From contig CP136061.1 in the NCBI GenBank assembly GCA_032622095.1, positions 118,494,754 to 118,558,753 on the forward strand: 64,000 bases of DNA. Direction: 5' to 3'. The position numbers were made by a program, and so were the translations under genes. Source of the DNA: Siphonodentalium dalli. Taxonomy: Eukaryota; Mollusca; Scaphopoda; Gadilida; Siphonodentaliidae. The notes beneath the pieces are model-generated. The model did no database searches and was not told the DNA's origin. It worked only from the letters and a program-made list of their open reading frames with translations. Below are positions 21,417 to 32,709 of the stretch, piece by piece. Positions within the stretch are counted from its first letter, which is position 1. Each line of letters begins with the position of its first letter.

Positions 21417-22290
21417 CGGGTAATCAATTGATGTTTATTGCGAAATTCGCTCACAAAAGTCGCTTAAAGGGGTACTGTACCCCAATTGCAATAAATTCCT
21501 GGTGACAATAGCTATCTAATATCAATATTATATTTTAAAATAACTAATTTGAGTCGATGATGTCTACTGAAAACCTTCCGGTTAACAGGCTATCATAAAA
21601 GTTAAATTGAATTATTTAATATAAATCAATTTATGGCTGGAGTCATAAAATGGAGAATTATGCCATTACGAGTTACCGTTCTTGAAATCTCATATGTTGA
21701 GTGACTTTTATCGACGGCCGTTCGCGAACATTATTGAGTTGCAAACAAAACATGTTACCTGCAAAAGAAAGGCCCGCTATAACCGATTCGGAAAAAAACG
21801 AGAAAGAAACAAGATTCAAAGCGTCAAGTATTTTTATAGGGAGTGAGAATGTTCGATGAAAGAGGTTGAAACTGCGAACAACGAACTTCCGGTTCTTCAT
21901 GCGACCTGCGTTTTCTCCGGTGAAGGTCAAAAACATGGCGCGTAGTTTGAAATCGTAATATTTTTGTTTCCAAGATCAATATTTTCTTCGCTAAATTAGG
22001 TTTATACGAAACTCATATAACACGAACACAATCTAACTTGAAAGTTATTTCAGTGGGAGTAAATAAAAAAAATCGTCTATCTCTGTGTACAGTACCCCTT
22101 TAAATAATGTAATCTCGAGCTGAGCCCTTCACCAAATGAAGGAGCAGATATTGACTACGAAATATATTACTTGTTTCGTTTTTTCAATTGGTATATATAA
22201 AGTTCCCTGTCAGAGCTTCAAACAGTTCCCAGCGTTTGAAATGACGTTTCTCTATACGGGTGTAGCCTGGGTATATATAGCGATTCATCA
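21417..22290 (+). repeat. Dispersed repeat R, split by a TTAA element
   Basis: TTTATTGCGAAATTCGCTCA before 21464 and ATGTAATCTCGAGCTGAG after 22103 are contiguous in the copy at 19190-19275. Later parts (GTTCCCTGTCAGAGCTTC, ATGATCTAGTATG) also match repeat R. The uninterrupted copy shows where the inner element was inserted. Confidence 0.75.
21464..22103 (+). mobile_element. TTAA-type element, family AAGGGGTACTGTACCCC, 640 bp
   Basis: TTAAAGGGGTACTGTACCCC (21464) is mirrored by GTGTACAGTACCCCTTTAA (22103), with TTAA on each side. The empty site is seen in repeat R at 19190. The TIR resembles that of 51320-52084 (AAAAGGGGACTGTACA), so the two may be related. No transposase is encoded; the minus-strand frame 21673-21936 has no recognised domain. 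Confidence 0.85.
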
Positions 22291-22378
22291 TATGATCTAG
22301 TATGAGCGCCACATATTTCAGAGAGCTTTTATTCGACCGATCACATAAAAGGCACCCCACGTTAACCACAGCAACAAT

Positions 22379-22974
22379 TAGATCAAGTCTTCTCGGTGTA
22401 ACTTGGAATATCGGTTGGATGCTGTTTTTGACCGGGACCGAGTCCCACCCGTTGCTCTTCTATAACGGACTTTCATTCATAAGACATAGTACATGTACAC
22501 GTGGAGCCCGGGCATTCACTCAATCCCTGAATGTGATTAATCATCTGAGATATCCGCGACTAATCTGTCTTCAAAATGATATATCCTATACAGTGATAGA
22601 AAGGTATAGTGATGATACGATCGTTTAATGTACATGTGTATTGTTTACATTCTTTTTCTGACAGCGCCAAAAATCGAAATTATCTGGAAAAGAAGACTTT
22701 GTTTACTTATAAATCTCTTTGCTTTGATATATATTTAACAGACCACTGATATATGCATGTTTCTATATCATCATGCTTGAAAATAGCTGCCCTATATGTT
22801 CACATGCGCAAATCTTCCATTTGACCTAATTCGAAGACATACAAAGAAGATAACTCTCGCCCACGATTCTGGGCGTAAAATCCGTTATAAAAGAGTAACG
22901 GGATGGGACTCGGTCCAAACAGCATCAACCCAACGGATATCCCAAGCTGTTGTAGACCGAGAAGACTTGGTCTG
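22379..22974 (+). mobile_element. hAT-like element, TAGNCCAAGTCTTCTCG family, 596 bp
   Basis: The left end TAGATCAAGTCTTCTCGG and the right end CCGAGAAGACTTGGTCTG are TIRs that run on for about 90 bp (sharing GGACCGAGTCCCA and TTATAACGGA with small gaps). The family also includes 25018-25129 and 44459-45826; the latter has a clear 8-bp duplication. Here only AACAA is shared at the flanks, so the target-site duplication is not clean. Confidence 0.8.
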
Positions 22975-24725
22975 AACAACCATATCATTGCGGAATTGTA
23001 TTTTCTCCCAGAATCGAAATATTGTATCGGTCGTTAGTTATTTAATAGGGCTTTATGGAGACTTGGCACCATCTATAATTATACAAACAAACCGCTCGTC
23101 AACTCAGCTTCCATGTCGTTGTCTGCTGGGCGTCTCTGAACCGGAAAATGAACATGGAATGGTTCCAGGTCGATGTTTATCTGTATATAAACCCCATTAC
23201 CACAGCAAAATCTCTGGAACAATTAACCTTGACGAAACATATATATATCCATAATCGTGAGAATCTGGTACACAGCCGTGAGGACCTATATAGTCCATGA
23301 TACGTGTATACAAAGGGTCCGTGAAATAAGATGAGGTGATAACATGGTATCCATGACACAAATATATTACATGTATAATGTATAGTTACATGTATAATGT
23401 ATAGTCAACATCAACTTCTTCATCATCACAGCCAGCATCTGTTCAGTGCACATTCAAGTGTCCGCCCATATATGAATGTGTTGATTGACCTCTTTGTTTC
23501 CCGAACATAAAAACTTTAGCAGTTAGAACTGGTTAAACTTGAGAGTTGATGATTATGTTCGCAATAAAGAAACCTTTTGTGACAACCAAAGTCGAATAAT
23601 TACTGAAATACGACGAAACGTGTGTAAAAAAATGGACACCGTTCGAATAATGAACTATTACTGATAAGAATTACGAATATAGCTACATGTAATAGTAATC
23701 TTAATTTTTTCGGACGGTCCAAAACCTTTTCGAAAAATTAACGACTAGGAGTCCGTTTGTGAGAAAATAAATGCCGTTCAATCTTCTTGCCACTGGCAGT
23801 AGGGCGGTAAGGTTCTGTGTACAGTGATTGTGTATGTACTTAAAACTCGCGTCCCGATACTAGGCTCTTCGAAACCATAATCGTAACTATACGGCTATGG
23901 CAAAACGACAACTGATATGGAGAACACAAGTTCTAGTGACGTAGTACCCTATTCGTAATGCGTATCAGTAGTAGTTCATTATGGGAAAGGTGACCACTAA
24001 TACCAAGTATATATACTGCATATAAAGTTGTCTTACGAATTAGAGTTTCGCTGATATTACAGACAGAAATAAATTTGATTGGTTTTAATAAACTATATGT
24101 ACCACTACTTCCCCTACAATAAAAACAAAATTGACATTGATGTTGTGCGAGACTTGTACAGGTATCATTACTATAGTTACTTGTAGAGGTATATAGCATT
24201 ACTATAGTTACGGCAGCTGGTTATACATATGACGATAAGGATATCTTTATCGCCAATATTTGTGAAGTATTTTTGGAGAAAATTACAGATAAATATATGA
24301 CCTCCTTCGCCATCATCTCTATAATATATGACTGTATGTTCAGGTGCAGATGCGTGCACGTGTTGGTTAACGTGATACCCAGAGTAAATAATTGGTGCAC
24401 CTTGGCGCAATTAATTTATTTCTCGGGACGATATCTTATTATTGGTTAGCGTGACAATAAAGGAAGCGGAATAGCTTTATGTGATTTGCGATATACCGTG
24501 CCTCGTAAACACAGTATATGCGGCATCAGTGTGATAACTTATGTGAAACATTCACCAATTGAGACAATTTATCGTGTGACTTCAAAAAAGCACGCATCGA
24601 AACCAACTATATGCGAGAACATTATCACAACACGTGCGAAACACACGTTATCACCTAGCTTCAGAAGTAAGTATCATGACTTCCCGTTCTCACGTGTGAA
24701 CATAGACTAGATGAAATTACATTAG
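22975..24725. other. No gene seen; two short tandem duplications
   Basis: TTACATGTATAATGTATAG is repeated twice at 23368-23405, and GCATTACTATAGTTAC-like units lie at 24165-24212. No frame here carries a recognisable domain on either strand. Confidence 0.5.
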
Positions 24726-24964
24726 CAGGGACGCGACTAGAGGGGCTCCGGTTGGGGTGTCCACTTTATAATTTCCAACTGAACCCGCTTGGGCGTCTTT
24801 AACCAGACTCAAATTTCCAGAAGTTCCACTTGGACAACCCCCGTCCCTAATTTTCCAACTGGTATACCCCAGACGTTCCAATTTCCAACTTAACACCACC
24901 ACCCCAAACTTGGAACTCCCAATTGATAGCCCAAAGTCCGAAGCTTTGATTACACGCGTTCCTA
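24726..24964 (+). mobile_element. hAT-like MITE, CAGGGACG family (diverged)
   Basis: It starts CAGGGACGCGACTAG and ends near CACGCGTTCCTA, the decayed complement. The inside repeats the word TTTCCAACT many times, like its relatives at 30650-31113 and 55464-55919. No clear target-site duplication remains. Confidence 0.6.
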
Positions 24965-25017
24965 TTTAAGTGTACGTGTCTGATATTGCGTATACCATTT
25001 ATGTGCATGGTATCTAT

Positions 25018-25129
25018 TAGACCAAGTCTTCTCGGTATAAAACAACTTGGGTTCTATAGCGGTTGGGTTGATAACAGCATCAACACAACCGATATCCGAA
25101 GATGCTGTGGACCGAGACGACTTGGTCTA
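25018..25129 (+). mobile_element. Minimal hAT-like MITE, TAGNCCAAGTCTTCTCG family, 112 bp
   Basis: TAGACCAAGTCTTCTCGG and CCGAGACGACTTGGTCTA enclose almost nothing but inverted repeat (AGCGGTTGGGTTGATAACAG against CATCAACACAACCGATATC). The flanks GTATCTAT and GTATCGAT match at 7 of 8 bases (one-base shift on the right), as expected for an old 8-bp hAT duplication. Confidence 0.8.
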
Positions 25130-25459
25130 GGTATCGATATGATACATCCTATATAGTCGTATTATAGTAGTTTCTGCCGCTATAGGCCATATCATGACGT
25201 CGGATTTATGTGTGGAGGAAAGACCGTACATGAGTTTACTTTTAGTACACTGTATATCGATAGTAGAAACCACTAACCCCCGAAAAACAATTGACAAACT
25301 TGCCCAGATACACGAAAGAAATTACCTTAATTCCCTTTAATCACATAACCGCGGTTACCGGAATTAGAACCAGCTTGGTCTCAATCAATGGATGTCTTAC
25401 GCTGGTCTAATGCACATATCAACTCTGCCACTCCCACCTCGAGTACATACAGAGGCACA

Positions 25460-26485
25460 CACTCAAAACAAATATATCTAAATTTTAGTCAAACTGTAAT
25501 CCAACGCTTAGTCAACCGAATTCGACTAAACGTTGGGTTAGAGCTGTTAACCAAACTAGTTGACCACATTGTGATAGTTACAGTTATGCCCTGTGCCAAT
25601 GCATTCTCTTATATATGCGAGTCGACCATAGGTCGCCTCGCATATATAAGAGAATGCATTGGCCTAAACAAAATTCACTTTTTACCATTTTATCTTACAT
25701 TCTTTAACAATTTTATAATTTTTTCTTACATTTTTAAACAATTTTTATAATATTTTTCTACTTTCTTTGACAATTTTATCATTTTTAATATGTGTTAAGC
25801 CAATGCATTCTCTTATATATGCGAGGCGACCTATGGTCGACTCGCATATATAAGAGAATGCATTGGCACAGGGCCGTTTTGTTTTGTTGGGTAAAGGGTT
25901 AACTAAACTAGTTGGGTTAGAAAAAAGTAACCAAACATTGGGTTAAATTAACCAACAAAATTGGTTTGAAGTAACTAAACATGGGGTTAGAGAAATCCGA
26001 TGTCAAAATATAATTATATTTCATCTCAATGGATAATGTTTTACCATATAATCTGAGATTCTGGTCATTAATTAAGTTTCCCAAAAATAAGTCCAATCAA
26101 TGGAGTCATTTCGGACATTAACATCTGAATAGAGGAGAGCTATTGAATTCAACCAAACTTCGAAGCAACAAGTGATTTCATTTTCGGGAATAAATTAACA
26201 ACATAGAAACGAACACTTGTACCAAAGACACAGGCAATACTACAACTAGATATAACATATAACATCACCGTGTGTATTTATTTGAGTATGATACCAATAA
26301 AGAGAAGAATTTAATTATGACAAAGAGAGCTAACATCCAGCAAATCTTTATCAAACGGCGCAACTGAAATACCATTGGTAATTAACTAAACTAATCTAAC
26401 CCACAAATGAACCGAACGTCTGGAATTTGACCCAACTATTAACCCAACATTGGATAACAATTTTGGCTAAACTTTATTTTGAGTG
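25460..26485 (+). mobile_element. CACTC-ended TIR element, about 1.03 kb
   Basis: CACTCAAAACAAATATATCT (25460) is mirrored by ACTTTATTTTGAGTG (26485). Both subterminal zones consist of loose direct and inverted repeats of GTTGGGTTA / TAACCAAAC words. The structure of CACT termini plus short subterminal repeats recalls CACTA-type elements, but I see no transposase. A hairpin MITE is inserted in the left half. Confidence 0.6.
25547..25902 (+). mobile_element. Double-hairpin TTAA MITE, CCCTTTACCC family, left end shortened
   Basis: The right end GTTGGGTAAAGGGTTAA (25902) and both hairpins are intact. The inner spacer repeats TTTTCTTACATTCTTTAACA-like words. On the left, TGACCACATTGTGATAGTTA (about 25560) matches 18067, but the outermost 110 bp of the 17947 copy are missing and the border at TTAA 25547 is uncertain. 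Confidence 0.8.
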
Positions 26486-26931
26486 TACACACGCGCATCT
26501 TTAGATAAAGTATGTGTACTCCAGCAGCGAACGCGTGCTTTGCAAAAACGGACCGCAGTTTCAAACTTTTCGGTAGACTGCAGTATGGAATCAAATCGTG
26601 GAACCAGCTGCAGATTGTTTGTTATTCCAATCCACAATGCCAACTTCACTCCCGAGATTTCGCCAATTATCCATCCGAATGGAACGAAAGTAAATTCAGC
26701 CGGAACGAAACATTGGCAGTTTTAGACTTACCAGATGTTAGCCATATCGTTGAGATTGACCGAGACGCATATATAGCCAAGGCAGTGATGCGGATGCGTG
26801 TTGGGGCTGAATAATCCCCCAACTTTGGAAATAATGCGTATAAAATTCTGGCATTCATCGACCTATTTCAGAAAAAAATTCAAAAGCGAATATTAGTAGG
26901 TGTATTTTGGAGCGGAAACCGCCATGTGGCT
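26486..26931 (+). other. Blank interval with a 100-codon open frame of unknown nature
   Basis: The frame 26512-26814 is open for 100 codons, contains three Cys in its first third and ends in a normal stop; two neighbouring frames are also open. It is the longest frame in this region not explained by a repeat. I recognise no domain and no splice context, and I saw no second copy in the window. It may be chance. Confidence 0.25.
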
Positions 26932-27062
26932 TTAGCCCTTTCAAAACGGGAGCTGCGCTGGTGCAGCATTAAAGACCATATGCCAGTGCATTCTCTTATA
27001 TATGCGAGTCTCCCATAGGGATCCTCGCATATACATAAGAGAATGCACTGGCTTACATGATC

Positions 27063-27264
27063 AAGGTAAATATTGTTAGGCCAATTCTTAGGAATCCATA
27101 TAGATGAAAACCTGACTTTCAAAAAACATGTGTCCTCTGTTTGTTCTAAAATGGTGAATGCCATATACCACATCAATAAAGTTAAACACTTCTTTCCTGG
27201 TAGCGCACTTAAAACATTATACTATGCTATAATACAAAGCCATCTCGTCTACGGTGTTCAAATA
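27063..27264 (+). pseudogene. LINE reverse transcriptase, C-terminal half, first fragment
   Basis: The frame reads GQFLGIHIDENLTFKKHV and on to AIIQSHLVYGVQI. That is the thumb region that follows the catalytic domain in non-LTR reverse transcriptases (LGI.ID ... the YGIxIWG motif). The catalytic YADD part is missing, so the LINE was truncated at its 5' end on insertion. Coding is broken at 27264 by the CACTG-ended element and resumes at 31875. Confidence 0.8.
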
Positions 27265-27299
27265 CACTCTTAAAACGACTGTGTGGTAGAACCACACAG

Positions 27300-28180
27300 T
27301 AGAGCCCGAAGCCGCCATCGCACGCCGCCGCCGCCAGCCATATTGGCCACAAGCCGCCGCCAGCCATATTATATCTAACGCCAGCCACATTTAAAAATCT
27401 CCGCCGCCGGAATTGTAAAATGGCTGAGCCGTGTGCATGTGCTTATATGTCAAGTACAACTGTACTGTGAATCGCAAAGAACTAAACCGCATTGCCTAAT
27501 ATTGGCATACTCGCATGCATGGACACGGCATGGTTGTTATATTATCAGAACACATGGCCCCTTAATGTGGAATAGACTATCCCAGTGCATGCTTTCATAT
27601 AACTGAATGGGCGCATCCATTCGGTATTGAAAGGGTTAAAATATAAATTGTTTATATCGACCACACCCAGTCTCAGACATCATGCACTGGCATTTGTCAA
27701 TATATACACATAATAATAGAAAATAGTTTGAAATATTATATATCATTACTATCGGGTTCATCATTCAACGATGCATGCATATATCGCAAGATGGCAGTGA
27801 TGATATCAGTCTGAAGTCGACAGAAGTCCCAATGTAACTACTTATACCGATTAGATGGGAAACTACATAGTATATCCATGCCAGTCCTTCGTGAAATTTC
27901 GCCATAATGGAAAAGCCCAACATCAAAAGATTACGTGTGGTCTGAAATTCTACGGGTTCACCACAAACGCTAAAAAACGGCGTCTATAACCGGTAACAGG
28001 GGATTAGGAACATTTCGGAAACGAAAATACGCTGAATGTTAACATCTCAGCCGGCTGAGCCGCCATATTTCGTCAGCCACGAACGTCGTGACTGAGCCGG
28101 CTTAGCTAGCTAACCAGCCACGAAAATCGGTTGAGCCAGCCATGAAAACTATTTGTCGTGGCTTCGGGGTCTACCACACA
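27300..28180. other. Left interior of the CACTG-ended element: GCC-rich and AGCCG-rich
   Basis: GCCGCC clusters at 27313-27412 and GAGCCGGC / AGCCACGAA words at 28045-28150 make this the most GC-rich part of the nest. A TTAACCCTTTC-type end, on the complement of 27625-27640 next to CAGTGCATGC at 27585, looks like a further decayed hairpin-MITE terminus. Confidence 0.4.
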
Positions 28181-28486
28181 GTTACCACACAGTTTGTGTA
28201 GCCACTTGATCGAGCACAACATTGTGTGGTGAATTGTGTGGCAAATGATCACACATCTGTTGTGTGGCGGTGGCGAACAAACTGTGTGGATCGACAACTT
28301 GTTCTTTGTAGGCACACATTGAATGTGTGCTAAGTTGCGCACAAGATTGTGTGGATGCAGATGAACAGTTTATGTGTGGTAACTGACCTACATAGTTGTG
28401 TAGTTGACACACACAAAGATGTTTGGGTCCATCACATTTATTTGTTCGTTGAATGGACACAAATATGTTTGCACTAAGGAAACAAT

Positions 28487-28815
28487 ATGTTCACCGCTAC
28501 CACACAAGATTGTATTGTTATTGTACACAATGTTGTTGGGCGAGACTACACGTATGTGTTAATCACATGCATACACATTTGTGTGGTTGATCCAAACAAT
28601 AGTGTTCACCGCCATTACACTATTTGTATTGTTATTGTACACAATGTTGTTGGGCGAGACTACACATATGTGTTAATCACATGCCCATACATTTGTGTGG
28701 TTGATCCAAACAATAGTATTCACCGCCACTACACTATTTGTATTGTTCCTGTACACAATGCTGTTGGGCAAGACAACACATGTGTACAAAATTTGTGTGG
28801 TCGATCCAAACAATA
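28487..28815 (+). repeat. 114-bp tandem repeat, three copies
   Basis: TGTTCACCGC at 28487, TGTTCACCGCCATTACACT at 28601 and ATTCACCGCCACTACACT at 28715 start three units that share TGTACACAATGTTGTTGGGC and GTGTGGTTGATCCAAACAAT. The unit is a multiple of three bases, so it stays open as a 109-codon frame, but the product is a repeat artefact. Confidence 0.85.
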
Positions 28816-30649
28816 GGCTGCTAATCCTGCACAAAAAAAAAATCATATTCAACGAAGAGTGTTTACACCGATATTTATTTGCCATACATATAGTTCGGCT
28901 ATCGTTGGACGTCTTTTTTCCTGCCACACATATGAAATGTTATAGTCTACTGATGCTTGACGTGCGGCGCTGGACGTTTTCCAATATTAACTTATCAAAC
29001 AGCAAACATGCATATCCCGGGGATCCGCGGCCTTCTTTTGTGTACACAGCAGAAATCGTGATTGTCAATGATATAGTATAGCTATAGTCTTTAATTTCAA
29101 TAATACAACGACACAAAACAAAACAGCCGTTTAACACATTCACATAATATTTTGGTCATCCGACGAGATTTCAAAGAAATTTTAAACTATAAGCGTGCAT
29201 GTTTCAGTTCCATCAATGGGTTTCACATCAATAACTAGAATTTTCCTCCAACTTGAATGTATTGGAACAATTCGAAAGTCAGTCTCTGCTATATATACAT
29301 ATATGTATATTGCTATACTGGTTGGCTGTCTTACATCAGACTCACCCTCACGTGTGTAGAAGAACAAGCTCTAAAACTAACTGAAGCTTTCTGAGATCCC
29401 TTGAACTATACAAGAAAATTAAGGGCTCCAAAGATGATAGTCTTTTTGAATGTATATATATCGGTGCAATATCTGGGGAGAAATCTCGAGTTCACGAAGA
29501 ATAGAAGTCATCGCCTCTTGCACAGAAACCAAATTACAGCACATGACATATCATCATATGTATACCAAAATCATTGATTGTGGAATTTGTGTCTAACTCA
29601 TACATTCCACCGTGGTTCTTGGTTGGTTGACTAGAGTTTATCTGCGTCGTTGCCAAGGCAGTCATGTCCATATCTTGTTATTTACATCGACGTCGCACCG
29701 CGTGACCGCCATGATTTCACCATTGAACCTGTAAGCAGAGAAGTTATTTTGTTTATAACATGCCATTGTGGGAATATTATTTACAGTGTATGTACATCTA
29801 TAACAGTATTATAATTCATACATTAAAGAGCGCATTTTCAGAAAGGAATATAGTTGTTGAAACATGCTAAATATATACATGTACTACGCATTATAGCTTC
29901 ACATAATGAATGTAATTTTATAAATATATTTTACTTTATCTATATGGCCAGATCGATGCCCCATTAAGCACAATCTTGACACGGGAAATTTTACATGAGG
30001 AATTTTAGCTATATAACACAATACATTCATATATAAGGATTATAATATGAGAAACATGGCGAGTTTGAAAATACCTCCTCCCCCTTTTTTATAGTATAAA
30101 CGATAACTCTTCACCATGTACGTCACTTAATCCAAATGCTAATAATACTATAATGACACATCTCACTATTCTGCAGTATTTATCATTTTAGATTATTTAT
30201 AAGTTCATTATTTGCTATTATATATGACATTTATTGAATGACATAATATTCTTCACAATTTAAAGTTTTGGACACAAACGGTGGCTACATATGTATTATA
30301 TATACGACATCACCCCACCCCGGCCCCTCCCTCGGTAACCGAATTTACGCAAGTTATACATAGCAGAGGAGCCAAAATATGCATGTTAATTTTTTCACAT
30401 CGTCTTGGTAAACCACCAATATAATTGACAAATAAATACCCCACCACCCAACAATGTGTTTCACTTGGTACATTGATCGTCCATTGTGGTGTTTCAAGGT
30501 TTATTGCAACAGTGATGCTCATGATCATCATATTCAAATGAAATTAATTTGAAACACCAATTTCACACACTTTGTGTGATTCCGGGTGCCACATATAGAA
30601 CTTCGTAGTATACGACTAGGGCATTCCAGTGGCATCTACAAGTCGCATT
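28816..30649. other. Interior of the CACTG-ended element, no gene seen
   Basis: AT-rich with no recognised domain in any frame. A single AAAGAGCG lies at 29825. Confidence 0.4.
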
Positions 30650-31113
30650 CAGGGACGCGGCTCGAAGGTCGCCGTTGGCGGGGGTGTCCACCTTCAAATG
30701 TCGAAGTGCACCCACCCTCCCCTTGAACCATATTTGTAGAATTATATATGCACACCCCCCTCTCGTTCTGAATTTTCCAATTGGTACCTCAAGCTTTCCA
30801 ACTATTAGAATTTCCAACCAAATGGAAGTCTTCCACCCGATGGCCATTTGAGGCCATTTTTGTTTTACCAAAAGTAGAAAAATATGCTACTGTTTGTCTA
30901 AAAACAAAACAATAAATTTCCCACTAATTACTGGTTGAAAAATCAAACAAAGAGAACAATTTCAACCTATTATAATGCATGTGGTGTAAAACTTGCAACT
31001 TTGCGTCAGGCATGAAATTTCCAACTGTTGGAATTTTTAGTAAATTTTACCGAAGTTTGGGATAGGGTTATAGACACACCCTTCCCAATATCCGCCCTGT
31101 CGCCACGTCACTG
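30650..31113 (+). mobile_element. hAT-like MITE, CAGGGACG family, 464 bp
   Basis: It starts CAGGGACGCGGCTCG and ends CGCCACGTCACTG. The inside repeats TTTCCAAC(T/C) words. The flanking octamers GTCGCATT and GTCTCAGT agree at 5-6 of 8 positions. This is the innermost level of the 26932-32797 nest. Confidence 0.65.
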
Positions 31114-31724
31114 GTCTCAGTAGATATTTCCTCTCATCTGCATTCCATATAAACACAAAAAACGTCGTTACTTTATCAACATGAGAACCTTACCGTGCAA
31201 AATAATAAAATTGTGGTTCTGGTTTAAAGCACGCTGTATAATATATAGTGTGTATGTGATGAACACACATTTGTTCAGTAAATGTCTTCACCACACAGTT
31301 GAATTTGTCAATTTACATAAAGACAATTTTCGAGCAGAAATAGGTTTTATGTTTCGGAAAGATGCGTATCATATAGACTACAGAAACAACAGATAAACCC
31401 AGATAAACGCACAACTCTAAAATGTAAATATATGACTATGCGATAGGGAATTGTTGAATCAGAAAATCCAAATCAAGTTTATTATTTCGTTCAATCATGT
31501 TATACAAAATAGATACGGACATTCTCACAAAGGTGAATATCTTGCCAATTTAAATATAATCTTACCTTAACTATAGAAATAATCGAAGAGACCGCCCAAT
31601 ATATCGAATTTCGAGATCCACCACAATCAACAAGACTCCATGTGTACACTTTACGGCAGCCTGTGAGCCTGTACGAAACAACGACGCGCGCGTGACCACC
31701 ACGTGAAATTTACAAAACCGACGT

Positions 31725-31860
31725 CACACACAAATATGTGTGATGATGTACACATATATGTGTGGATATTGGGTGATACACACATATGTGTGTATTATGT
31801 ACACATTTATGTTCAGATAATGCCTCCACACAGTCATTGTGTGGAAGCTGCCGCACAGTC
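31725..31860. repeat. Right subterminal repeats of the CACTG-ended element
   Basis: Repeated ACACATATGTGTG words and CCACACAGTCATTGTGTGG form several small palindromes. They match the left subterminal zone in composition and word content. Confidence 0.7.
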
Positions 31861-31874
31861 CTTTTTACAGTGTA

Positions 31875-32204
31875 TGGGGACGCGTCCCTGCGGTCAAAAA
31901 AAAATTCATGCTTCAAAAACGCACGATACGAGTTTTATGTAATAAGAAATATACAAGCCACACAGAGCCTCTCTTTAAAAAAGAAAATATACTCAAAATC
32001 TACGACATCCACAAAGTACAAGCGGCTGTTTTCATGCATGATTGGTATCATATGCGCTTAATAGAATCATTCACCGACATGTTTACCAAACGCAAAACCG
32101 GACCAGACACCCGGCAAAAGCACCCACTATTTAAAAAAAACCAAGACCATCTTGGTCCCAACAACTACCATTCCATTATTTTCAAACTATATGGAACAAC
32201 TTAG
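31875..32204 (+). pseudogene. LINE reverse transcriptase, C-terminal end, second fragment
   Basis: The frame continues WGRVPAVKKKFMLQKRTIRV, then SHTEPLFKKENILKIYDIHK, then AAVFMHDW. This is the standard tail after the IWG motif in many animal LINEs (QKRxIR, SHTEPLF, I.DIxK). It ends with a stop at 32204. The fragment resumes the 27063-27264 frame, so both belong to one LINE copy. Confidence 0.85.
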
Positions 32205-32709
32205 ATAACGAATTTACATCATACCAATCCAGACACACATTCAAACGGCGTTTACATGCCGATTGCATTAAAAAATATGCTGCAACAATTAAATGCAACA
32301 ATCAAAGATGTCCCGACTGTGTGGTAGCTCGTCAATAAGTGACTTCCGCTATATCGCAATCCTCAACCTCACTCAGCACATTCCTACTCGACTTTCAAGG
32401 AACATCCCACTGACAAGAAAGAGACAAACCATCGAGTAACCAATAAGCGATTTATCTAGACGTATACCCTCCATATATATATAACCCAGTTAAATGCAAC
32501 CATTGTGTGATACATAATTATATAGCCGTACATTGTACAAGAAATCTTGACCGCCTATCGTAACATCTTTTCTTCTTTAAGGGGGTGGCAGTAAGACAGT
32601 CTAGTCTGACTATGCCACCCCCTCAAATATACAATATAATATTTGTCAAATGTATTATGCATTAATATGTGTATATTGAAATAAAATATCCTATCCTATC
32701 CTATCATAT
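32205..32709 (+). mobile_element. LINE 3' untranslated region with hairpin and (TATCC)n tail
   Basis: A strong hairpin lies at 32581-32625 (GGGGGTGGCAGTAAGACAG ... CTGACTATGCCACCCCC). It is followed by AATAAAATATCC and a TATCC repeat (32685-32705) at the 3' border with the outer MITE. 3' hairpins and short-repeat tails instead of poly-A are known from CR1/L2-type LINEs; the clade here is not certain. Confidence 0.75.

Larger units (their letters stand above)
27265..31872 (+). mobile_element. CACTG/CACTC-ended element, 4.6 kb, CACTA-like, no transposase
   Basis: CACTCTTAAAACGACTGTGT (27265) is mirrored by the complement CACTGTAAAAAGGACTGTGC (31872). TA is duplicated at both borders (27263-27264, 31873-31874), and removing the insert with one TA restores the reading frame of the LINE across the site. 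Both subterminal zones are packed with TGTGTGG / CCACACA words (27278-27300, 28170-28460, 31725-31860), as in CACTA elements. The inside holds GCC-rich DNA, a 114-bp tandem repeat and a hAT-like MITE. Confidence 0.8.

Noticed and set aside
28487-28816. 109-codon frame as a gene
   Set aside because: It is an in-frame 114-bp tandem repeat inside a transposon; the amino-acid periodicity follows the DNA repeat.
27063-32204. A host gene with a 4.6-kb intron between the two reverse transcriptase fragments
   Set aside because: The intervening DNA has TIRs and a TA duplication and lacks GT/AG borders at the junctions, so it is an insertion in a LINE.
32685-32709. TATCC repeats as a telomere-like tract
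   Set aside because: Only about four units, directly after AATAAAA at a LINE 3' end; a retrotransposon tail explains it.
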